From Liolophura sinensis (Eukaryota > Mollusca > Polyplacophora > Chitonida > Chitonidae): a stretch of 64,000 bases of DNA. Of this stretch, positions 44,101 through 56,100 are shown piece by piece (within the stretch, counting starts at the first letter, position 1; the number at the start of each line of letters is the position of its first letter). The notes beneath the pieces were generated by a model. It saw only the letters and a list, made by a program, of their open reading frames with translations. It was not told where the DNA came from and made no database searches. The position numbers were made by a program, and so were the translations under genes. Location of the stretch: NCBI RefSeq assembly GCF_032854445.1, contig NC_088300.1, positions 51,496,984 through 51,560,983 of the forward strand, read 5' to 3'.

Positions 44101-47100
44101 GAAGGGTGAGGATTTCTACTTTCCTTGCACACAGATCAAGTAAATAAAAAAAAGCCTTTGCTGTAGTTGGTAAAAAAATTTCTTTCCAATGTAAAACACA
44201 AATGTAATTAATTTATTTACACAATTCAGTGCTCTGGCATGTACATGCCCTTGTCACATTCACTGTCTAACTCATGCTCATTAAAATTACATTAAACAAC
44301 GTAAAATATATGTTTGCTACAGAAACCAAATTTGCCGTTGTTACTGGAGTATCTGTAAGGACATATTGATGATGTCCTGTTGTATTTTCTTAATGTCAAG
44401 ACTCTGACCAGATGTTCATTTTGACCGGGTTTTCCTACAGATCACACTGTAAGGCCTACTGACTTATTGATCAAGCCACTAACACTTCGACTGAATTATT
44501 TAGGATATAAGGGAAGAATGTCTCATCTCCTCACTTCTCTGGTGTACCTTTGAAAATGGTTCATGGTAGCTCAGCTGTGGTTTTCACCTTTATTGCGGTT
44601 CATCTGATCATGGAATGTGGGAAGTGTGGTGTTTCAGGTAAAGAACTGAATTGTTGATTGAACAAACGCATGTTGATCCTGAGCTTGGAGTTAAACATGA
44701 TATAATATGATGTACACATGTATCACATCTAACTGCTGTGTATACATGTACAATGCCATTAATACTTATATAAAAATATGCTGTATTTGACCTAAAGTTT
44801 GGTAGGTAAAAATGCACTTTCAGAAGTGCACAAATGCATTAAAATGATCTTTGTGATGCCAGTGCTTGATTTTTTTTAGAGGAGAAATTAAGCAAGCTTC
44901 ACAAAGAATGTCTTGAGTTGCCCAGTATTTTGGATGAATCAATCAGAAACAAGCAAAGTGTGTCCATTGATAAATGTTAAATTTCTGGTGACACGTGATA
45001 ATTTTGGGCATTAACTTTTTATGGGTTAGCATGCACGTGGCTGTGGAGGTGATGTTACTGTACCTGTACCTCTGCTTAGTCTGAAAACTTCAAGTCGCCA
45101 CAGGGTCTTAATCTATCAGTAGTATTCAGTACTTCTATAAATTGGTTGAAGAATAACATATGATGCAGGTGTGTTAGAAAATCGTGTGAACATGCTACAG
45201 TACATGATCATTGTACGTGGATGGTGACTTGCACTGTAGCTCTGTATTTTTGAGGTACATGTACAGTATTCTATTTCATGATTGAGTTATTTGATGCTTA
45301 CTGGTATCTTTTATCTTCTGGATAGAAGTGGTCAGCTCGTCAAAGTAACTGAAAGATTATCTTACCCATAAACACAAAAAAACATTTATTGTTGTACACT
45401 GTTAATATTGGTCATATTAATTCACAAGTGGGAATATACATTGGCTTGACTTTAAACTGCATGTGGCATTTGGAATGCGTTGTTAAGAGGATGTGGTATA
45501 CAATAGTAGATGTGTGTACATACGCATTCATTGCCTGGTATGACTGGAATTTTGATGGAACACATGGAAGAGCAGGCAACACAAGCAGATAAGAACACTA
45601 TACATTTTTGTGCTAGTCAGAATTCTATGCTGGTGACTGCAGTATCATGAGTACATGTGCAGCTGCCTCACTGCGCTACCAGCTCTTGTCTGCAGATTAG
45701 GGTTAACTTAACCTTTCCTAGGCTGCATTGTCATGATTGGCAAGTGCTCCTCTGTCATTTGCATCCATTAACACGCAGCATTTGGTGTTAGAAGCTGCAG
45801 CAGGCAATGCTAATGAAGTTTTACATCTGTGTCCAGCAATTGCCAAATCTCAAGTTGTCTTGATCACATTATGAGGGAACAAAGGTTATATTGGATTAAG
45901 TGGTTAGTTCATTGATTACAGAATGGCCAAATAAAACTAGTTATGAGAGCAGTCATTTTATTAGTGAATTTTTGCCAATTGACTTGAACACTTTAACTCT
46001 CTAATTTCCTCTAAAATAGCCAACTTGAAGCAGAACCCAAAACGATTAAGACTGGGTCAAAATACTTGAACAAACCTCTTGAGTTAACAAGTATATGTAC
46101 AGATGGGTTGATGTTATAAAAATGATTTGACTTCATTACCAGTCATATGAAGCCCCTGTCCATCAGAAGCACAAACAACATCGCTCTATACTTTTCCTTC
46201 AACAATATTAGATGGGAGGAAGTGGTGGGTGGTGTATGGGGGGTTTGTATATCGGAATCAGCCTGTCTGTTATTTTCATAATTAAGCATTGAATTCATTT
46301 ATTTTTGGAAATGTTGGGGGAAAGGGAAGGAGTGTATTTCAGATATCTAGACTCATTTTTTTGTTTTTTTCTTATGTTTTTAGTGAAACAGGGGGGCAAA
46401 ACCCTTTGTTCCTTGATTTAAACAAAGCATATTATATGACAATTGAAAATGTTGTGCTGTTCATTTGCAAATCATAGTTTGTTTGAGATTGTGTTCTCAC
46501 AATGCTTTACCAGCAGTTTGAAACTGTTTTCTCAAATAAGGATACTTCCCTAAGTCTTGGCTACTCTTGGAGCCCATTTTTCATGAACTATAGCATTAAA
46601 ACATCTCCTTTGGTAGAGCCTTGGAGTGGTTGTTTATTACAGGTAGGGAGGAGAACTTCAGATGCAGGAACACTGCTTATGAGGGGTAGGGTTATGCAAT
46701 GAGAATTTTGGTTTTTGGTTATAACACTTCTGTGTGTCATGAAATATTTAGGGGCATGGAAATTGCCTGCAGAAGAAATGCGATAGAGAGATGAATGGCT
46801 GCTGGCGCTGTGTAATACCCAGTGAACTCAGGAAGCGATGGGATGGCGAATCTTTGTAAGGACCTGTCCTTTGGGACTAGCCTTGTGTTGAAGTTCCAGC
46901 CTAGTGATTAAATTTGAAAGGGTCATCAAGTCCTGTTGATTTTACAGGTTGATATGATTGTTGATGGACGTCTTGTAACATCTGCATGAGACAAAAAATG
47001 GAAATCAATTTATTGTGAATTGTTTCTCATTAAGACCTTGAAGATGTTTCTGTGCATTTCGCTTGATTGATATCTTGTAAAGATTGTTATGCTCAAGCAG

Positions 47101-50100
47101 AGGAAATGAAAGGCTCTCCATCTCCATCAATGAATTTAAGGCTCTTTCTTCCCAATTTTTTCTCATTTTTCTGCTGAATTGATGTGCTCTTTCCTCTAAA
47201 TCTGTCTTCCTAATTATTGTTGTTGTTTTTTTGTGGTAGCCTTATATAGTCTGTTCAGTGCATGTTTGCCATTATGTAATGAATCGATGGATATTTTACA
47301 AGTGTATTTGAGGTTAATCAATAACTTTTTTTTCTTCGAGGGAAATATTCTATGTAACAAACATCTGATATCTGATGGCAGATGCTGCATTACTCTGCAA
47401 TCTTAACCAATTAAGTGGGGTTTTTCCTAGGGGAACTTGAGACTGTCGTCTTCTGATGGCAACTGATCCATCGTGAAATGCTTCTCAACGGGAAAGCCTG
47501 TCAAGTCACCAGCCAGCCAGCCTTTAAGGAGTCATGTGACTGTAGGGCTAAAACAGGAATTCCATTGTCTCCAACAAGTACGCGCTGTGCTTGATCAGAG
47601 ACGGCACTCCTGAGTTCCTCAGCTGCAGTGCACTGCGGCACAATGTCTGCTGTCTGCGACCACATGTTCAGCAACGTCGGTGATGAGCCGGCTTCTTTTG
47701 TTCCCTTTGTGCCGGATGGCATGCCTGCCGATATGGTTCCTTCTTTACTTGCAAGTAGCAACGTGTTCTTTTGATTTGTATTGGTCTTGTTTATGATGGC
47801 AATTTCAGAGGTGCACTTGTGTTGATGTTTTGCCAAACTGTATGTGCATGATCATCAGGTGTTATGTAATCCTAGACATTGTATCTATTGTTTTATTTAT
47901 TCATACATTTCATTTCTCGATAGTCATTTCACTTATTGCTGTATCCCACTAAGAATACATGCTTCATCCTTGAAGATCACAATAGCATGACAACAGGGTT
48001 TTCAAATTATGTTTCAGCTATTTCTGTTTTCATATTCTTTCACATGTTGCTTTTGTCCACTAAATATAGCTTACCATGCTGAACCTTCATTATGAATTAT
48101 GAAAAAAAACGCCAAACCTGAAAATTACTTGGTGCTTTGAATGTAACCTTACCATAGCACTTCTGTTTGATGTAGATGAAATAGGCAGTCTGTGGAACAT
48201 GACTGGACAGCTTTCAGGAGCCTCTGTTTTACTCTCTTTGAAACGGGTGGATAGTAATTGATGTATTGTGTTCGTAATGGAACAAACACATATGTTATGA
48301 ACATGATTTGAGGGCTGTCTTTGTTCATTTGACACTTAATTTAAGGGATATGTAGCACACTAACTTGTGCTATTAGATATAAAGTGCAACATCCAAAATA
48401 TGTACAACCTTTTACATCCTGAAGTATAATTTTCAGCTGTATAAGTGCAGTGTATGTAGTATCAGTTTCTCCTGAAGAACAATGTGGTAATATCATTATC
48501 TCCTGAAGAACAGTATGGTAAGATCAGTTTCTCCTTAAGAGCAGTGTGGTAATATCAGTTTCTCCTGACGAGCAATGTGGTAATATGAATTTCTCCTAAG
48601 GAACAGTGTGGTAATACCGGTTTCTCCTGAAGAGCAGCCTGGTAATATCAGTTTCTTCTAAGAAGCAACGTGGCAATATCAGTTTCTCCAAAGGAGCAAT
48701 GTGGTAATATCAATTTCTGTGAAGGAGCAATGTGGTAATGTGGGTTTCCCAAGAGGAGCAATGCAACAACACAAGGTTCCCCTAAGGAACCATAAGGTGA
48801 TGTGGGTTTCTCCTGATGAGCAATGTGGTAATGCAAGTTTCCTCAAACGATTAATGTGGTAATGTGAGTTTCTCCTGAGAAGCACTGTTTTAATGTCTTC
48901 CGGGGAGCACTGTGGTACATGTAATATCAGATATGTTTCTGATTCTCAACAGGATCAGTAAGATGAACATTGTAAAAGTATGGTAGTAGTTTAGAATTTG
49001 AGATCTTGTTCAGAAAAACATATGCCATATTTTTTATGGAAGAAATATTGTTGATGGTGTTCGGCACAGTCATTCAATAATTCAGAAAAAAATGGAGAAA
49101 AGTGTTATTAATATATCAACATGTTAAATAATCCTGTTTTGCCCTTCTGCTAATTACAGATGACGTTGTTAACATGTTTTTAACCTTTCATCTTATGTGT
49201 TTAACATTAGTATTGTAGGTCATCTGAGACTCCCACCTGGCTCTGTTTAGTGTTTTGTTTCAAGAGCACTTTATGTGTTTGCTCTAAAAAAATTATGTCA
49301 AAATTGCATTTTCATAGACATATTAAGGTCTTACATTGTAAAATACTACTTTTTGAGCTGGAATTCACATTGTTCCTGTACGACATCATGCTTCCTTCCA
49401 AACACGCCTTGACTCATCATTCTGAAATGTATAGAACTCTCAGAATCAGGCAAACTTAGTAACTTTTTCATGTTTGAAATTTTAGATCACATACAGTAAG
49501 TGTTTCTGTTTTTCCACTGCAGATGAAACGTTTGTCAGAAATGGAGCGTCGCAGCAAACCACTGCAAGACCGCAGCAAGAAATATGTGGAGAAGAGCATG
49601 GAGTTAACCTCGGTAAAACGCTGCCTTGAGGACCAGCTAAAGGCTCTGTCAGAAGAAAACAGAAAACTGGTATCATATACTTCCCTGTTGATTTTAGTTT
49701 GCAATTTGTTGAAAATAAGAAACATTAAATTAAGAAAATTTGTTAGTTATTTAACCCTAGGCACCTTTAATACATGACCAAGCCAAGATGAAAATAAATG
49801 ATTAGCAAAGGTCCTTATTGGCTCATTGATTGGAGGTGCCATTCCCGTGAAACCGCAATACTCTTTACCAAAATCATCATGTGTGTGAATCCAGCTTTCA
49901 CTGGCTTGACTGCTGCTTGACATCATTAACGGCTCAGTGGTTCCAAGAGACTTGTAACATTAAATCCTGAAATTCCTTTACCAATAAATTCATTTGTGTG
50001 CACTCACTGGCTTGGCTGCTGCAAGGCACCTTGCCCACTCATGACCACTGAATCCAGTACATGTGTTTGAATCCAGCTCTCACTGGCATCTTGTCTTGGC

Positions 50101-53100
50101 ATCATAAGGCTGCTCGGGTACCTGATGCGGAAAAAAAGATTCTTTTCTCTACTCATCAAATGTTAGCCAGCTGGTACAGACTAATATGAAAATTGGTGAT
50201 TGAATCAAAGCATTACATTTAAAGGAGAAGAAAATTTAAAAAAATGACAATATAGGCTGAAAAGAGCACATTTTTTTCTATCTGGTGCAGCCTGCTGCAT
50301 AATTGTGTGATTTTTTCTCGCCATAAACATGAAGCCTGAAAACAGCAAAGCTGGCATAAATCGCTGAGTCCATTTTTAACACCCTGTAATTTATGCTGGG
50401 GGTGTGCTGCCTCTCAGCCAATGAGAGTCACTAAAACTGCCGGCTTGTTCACGTAAACTCGGAACCTACGTCCAACATTCGGGCTTCCCGATCATCAAGC
50501 GGATAAAGAACTGTTCTTTTTGCTACGTTCTGGGAAGAAGAGTTGCACCGAAAAAATGAAGTCGTCCACCGCGGGTTTTGGCTCTGCCTTTATTTATAAT
50601 TTATTAACTTGAGGAACACATTAGCATTGTTTTTATGGCATGCACTTGCAAGGAAATGCATACTCTTTTCCATGGTATTTGTTTGATATTTAAATTTTCT
50701 TCTCCTTTAAGATAGAGTAGTTTTAGAAAACTCGCAAATTTGTACTTGGTTGGAAAATATTTGAAGAGTTACCGTCAAACGCTTTGATATCCGAGTTTTG
50801 GAATTACGCAGTATAATCCCTATCCTTTCAAGATTCCTTGCAGCTGCTATCAGAAAGGTGCCACAAAGTGCTGATGGTTGAATGAATGTGGCATTTGAAA
50901 GTAAAAATTAGAAAATAAACAAAGAAAAGTAAGCAAATAAATGAAATTGTTTTGGGAAAGCCCTAAGTATATATCAGATATAATTGAGCCACATGAGACA
51001 AATATGGTTATAACTGTTTTAACTTTTAGAAGGAGCATTGTGAGCAGAGCAGACGTAAACTAAGTCATGTGACCCGTCAGCTGACCCAGGAGCGGAGTGA
51101 TAAGGAGGGTCTAGAAGATCAGACCAGCGAGATTGAAGATCTCTACAAACAGCTGACGGAGCAGAACAAAGTCATTGCTGCACTCAAGCAAACATGTTCA
51201 GTAAGCTCTGCACTATACTTGTGCATAAAATTTGCAGTTCATGTAGGTGAACATGTGTGATAGGGTATTAATGAGATGCGGACTTAAACTTGAAGCTAAT
51301 TTTCATGAGGCCCAGGTTTAAGACCAAGTCCAATCACACTTACTGTAATTCTTCAACATGTTTGAAACGTGTGCATGTAGATTTAACGATATTCTGAGGG
51401 TATTTGTAGTTTTGTGTCTTCAAAGTCAAATTAAAAAGGTGCATATATTGCACTGAAAGTTGCTTTTTTATATGCGAAAAGGTGGAGGAATTAGGGCAAC
51501 ATCTTGAAAGATAATTTGGGCACTTTTAGGGTTGGTGCTGGTCATAAGGGGATATAGTAAATCAGCGGTAATCTTACCCTTCTGTTCTAGAGGTTGCACA
51601 GCAGGGCAGTTTACTGTTACTGGTTCGCCCGTTGTCAGCAGTCTGTGACTAGGGGCCTGGTGTCTCCATCATGACATGGTGTTGCAGTGAGGCAAAACCA
51701 TACCTGCTACAAGAAGACATCTTCATGATGTAACGAAAATGATGGTTTAGGCAACATTAAACATGAAGCAAACAAATTGGAATTTTAAAATGCTTCTGAA
51801 AATTTATTACTTTGTCCTTTCCCTGTTTCAGGAGAAAGACAGGCGGATAGAACTCATTCAGTATCGGAAGAGGAGACGGAGACAAGAAAGATCACAAGAA
51901 ATGGTAAGGAGTTTTACATCAATAATTTAGCAGTTTCTATAATTAATAATGAATACAGTGCTACCTAACTCTTTGTTTTGATGTCATTTATTTCAGAGTT
52001 TTCCATTGTATTTAATTTTATGATAAATCGCTTTCTTTTGTTTCACCCATTATTACAGGGATGGAATAACTTGAAACCCTATTTGTTGGCAAGTTGCCAT
52101 GATATGGCTGAAATATTGCTGACGTCATTCTTTCGCAATAGATTAAAATCCAACCAAGATGGCCGACCAACAAAAAAGATGAATCTTATGTTCTTGTAAA
52201 ACTATTTGGGCTTAAGAATGAAAATTTGTAAGGATTAATATGATAATATGATATTAATACTATACCTTTGCGTATTTCAGTTAGCGGGAGTGAAGGAGAC
52301 GGCATATGGATATGATGAGGATAACCAGTCTGTGGATTCTGAAGTCTCCTCCCTCTCCTTTGACAACAGTCTTGATGATGACAGCTGGGATGAGGTGTGT
52401 AGTTTTCATCCTCTGAAAGTAGTGTCAAATTAATAGCATGGTTATAATTTTGGCTTGATGTCTTTGTAAGAACCGTGATCTACTTTTGTAAAAAAATAAA
52501 TCAGTGTGTAAGAGTTAGTCATTTTTTTCTCCAGTTAACCATTTAAATATTAGAATTTGGTGTGCTGTTCCCTTACCTTGTGTGAATATGCTTTGTCACG
52601 CATTTGCACTGTCACGCTGCTTTGGCCTTTAGGGCCAGCCTCATTAATATTGAGTTTATAAGGATTTTTCTGGAAAATTTGCATATGCTCTTGGTCATGT
52701 GGATGAAGGCATCCAGCAGTTTCACAGATTCTTCACCACTGAGGTTCTGTGGTTAGTTCTAGTTTTCTCAGGGCTGTAATGATGTGTGGTATGGTTTGGG
52801 TGATAAGTGGATGAAGACATCCAGCAGTTTCACAGATTCTTCACCACTGAGGTTCTGTGGTTAGTTCTAGTTTTCTCAGGGCTGTAATGATGTGTGGTAT
52901 GGTTTGGGTGATAAGTGGATGAAGGCATCCAGCAGTTTCACAGATTCTTCACCACTGAGGTTCTGTGGTTAGTTCTAGTTTTCTCAGGGCTGTAATGATG
53001 TGTGGTATGGTTTGGGTGATATGTGGATGAAGACCTCCAGCAGTTTCACATATTCTTCACCACTGAGGTTCTGTGGTTAGTTCTAGCTTTCTCAGGGTTG

Positions 53101-56100
53101 TTATGATGTGTGGTATGGTTTGGGTGATATGTGGATGAAGACCTCCAGCAGTTTCACATATTCTTCACCACTGAGGTTCTGTGGTTAGTTCTAGTTTTCT
53201 CAGGGTTGTTATGATGTGTGGTATGGTTTGGGTGATGTGTGGATGAAGACATCCAGCAGTTTCACAGATTCTTCACCACTGAGGTTCTGTGGTTAGTTCT
53301 AGTTTTCTCAGGGTTGTAATGATGTGTGGTATAGTTTGGGTGATATGTGGATGAAGACATCCAGCAGTTTCACAGATTCTTCACTACTGAGGTTCTGTGG
53401 TTAGTTCTAGTTTTCTCAGGGTTGTTATGATGTGTGGTATGGTTTGGGTGATGTGTGGATGAAGACATCCAGCAGTTTCACAGATTCTTCACCACTGAGG
53501 TTCTGTGGTTAGTTCTAGTTTTCTCAGGGCTGTAATGATGTGTAGTATGGTTTGGGTGATAAGTGGATGAAGACATCCAGCAGTTCACAGATTCTTCACC
53601 ACTGAGGTTCTGTGGTTATCTCTAGCTTTCTCAGGGTTGTTATGATGTGTAGTATGGTTTGGGTGATATGTGGATGAAGACCTCCAGCAGTTTCACATAT
53701 TCTTCACCACTGAGGTTCTGTGGTTAGTTCTAGTTTTCTCAGGGTTGTTATGATGTGTGGTATGGTTTGGATGATATGTGGATGAAAACATCCAGCAGTT
53801 TCACAGATTCTTCACTACTGAGGTTCTGTGGTTAGTTCTAGTTTTCTCAGGGTTGTAATGATGTGTGGTATGGTTTGGATGATATGTGGATGAAGGCATC
53901 CAGCAGTTTCACAGATTCTTCACCACTGAGGTTCTGTGGTTAGTTCTAGTTTTCTCAGGGCTGTAATGATGTGTGGTATGGTTTGGGTGATAAGTGGATG
54001 AAGACATCCAGCAGTTCACAGATTCTTCACCACTGAGGTTCTGTGGTTATCTCTAGCTTTCTCAGGGTTGTTATGATGTGTGGTATGGTTTGGGTGATAT
54101 GTGGATGAAGACCTCCAGCAGTTTCACATATTCTTCACCACTGAGGTTCTGTGGTTAGTTCTAGTTTTCTCAGGGTTGTTATGATGTGTGGTATGGTTTG
54201 GGTGATGTGTGGATGAAGACATCCAGCAGTTTCACAGATTCTTCACCACTGAGGTTCTGTGGTTAGTTCTAGTTTTCTCAGGGTTGTAATGATGTGTGGT
54301 ATAGTTTGGGTGATATGTGGATGAAGACATCCAGCAGTTTCACAGATTCTTCACTACTGAGGTTCTGTGGTTAGTTCTAGTTTTCTCAGGGTTGTTATGA
54401 TGTGTGGTATGGTTTGGGTGATGTGTGGATGAAGACATCCAGCAGTTTCACAGATTCTTCACCACTGAGGTTCTGTGGTTAGTTCTAGTTTTCTCAGGGC
54501 TGTAATGATGTGTAGTATGGTTTGGGTGATAAGTGGATGAAGACATCCAGCAGTTCACAGATTCTTCACCACTGAGGTTCTGTGGTTATCTCTAGCTTTC
54601 TCAGGGTTGTTATGATGTGTAGTATGGTTTGGGTGATATGTGGATGAAGACCTCCAGCAGTTTCACATATTCTTCACCACTGAGGTTCTGTGGTTAGTTC
54701 TAGTTTTCTCAGGGTTGTTATGATGTGTGGTATGGTTTGGATGATATGTGGATGAAAACATCCAGCAGTTTCACAGATTCTTCACTACTGAGGTTCTGTG
54801 GTTAGTTCTAGTTTTCTCAGGGTTGTAATGATGTGTGGTATAGTTTGGGTGATATGTGGATGAAGACATCCAGCAGTTTCACAGATTCTTCACCACTGAG
54901 GTTCTGTGGTTAGTTCTAGTTTTCTCAGGGCTGTAATGATGTGTAGTATGGTTTGGATGATATGTGGATGAAGACATCCAGCAGTTTCACAGATTCTTCA
55001 CCACTGAGGTTCTGTGGTTAGTTCTAGTTTTCTCAGGGTTGTAATGATGTGTGGTATGGTTTGGATGATATATGGATGAAGATATCCAGCAGATTCACAG
55101 ATTCTTCACCACTGAGGTTCTGTGGTTATCTCTAGTTTTCTCAGGGTTGTTATGATGTGTGGTATGGTTTGGATGATATATGGATGAAGACATCCAGCAG
55201 TTTCACAGATTCTTCACCACTGAGGTTCTGTGGTTAGTTCTAGTTTTCTCAGGGCTGCTAATGATGTGTAGTATGGTTTGGATGATATGTGGATGAAGAC
55301 ATCCAGCAGTTTCACAGATTCTTCACCACTGAGGTTCTGTGGTTAGTTCTAGTTTTCTCAGGGTTGTTATGATGTGTGGTATAGTTTGGGTGATATGTGG
55401 ATGAAGACATCCAGCAGTTTCACAGATTCTTCACCACTGAGGTTCTGTGGTTATCTCTAGTTTTCTCAGGGTTGTAATGATGTGTGGTATGGTTTGGGTG
55501 ATATGTGGATGAAGATATCCAGCAGATTCACAGATTCTTCACCACTGAGGTTCTGTGGTTATCTCTAGTTTTCTCAGGGTTGTTATGATGTGTGGTATGG
55601 TTTGGATGATATATGGATGAAGACATCCAGCAGTTTCACAGATTCTTCACCACTGAGGTTCTGTGGTTAGTTCTAGTTTTCTCAGGGTTGTTATGATGTG
55701 TGGTATGGTTTGGATGATATATGGATGAAGACATCCAGCAGTTTCACAGATTCTTCACCACTGAGGTTCTGTGGTTATCTCTAGTTTTCTCAGGGTTGTA
55801 ATGATGTGTGGTATGGTTTGGGTGATATGTGGATGAAGACATTCAGCAGTTCACAGATTCTTCACCACTGAGGTTCTGTGGTTAGTTCTAGTTTTCTCAG
55901 GGCTATGATGATGTGTGGTATGGTTTGGATGATATATGGATGAAGACATCCAGCAGTTTCACAGATTCTTCACCACTGAGGTTCTGTGGTTAGTTCTAGC
56001 TTTCTCAGGGCTGTAATGATGTGTAGTATGGTTTGGGTGATAAGTGGATGAAGACATCCAGCAGTTTCACAGATTCTTCACCACTGTGGTTCTGTGGTTA

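Larger units (their letters stand above)
41718..49522 (+). other. JAKMIP intron b-c (7.8 kb)
   Basis: Contains a young SINE-A (42368-42650), two copies of repeat D, a 31-bp array (48455-48916) and one antisense open frame (47501-47836). The rest is unannotated AT-rich intron; no extra in-phase exon was recognised. Confidence 0.75.
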
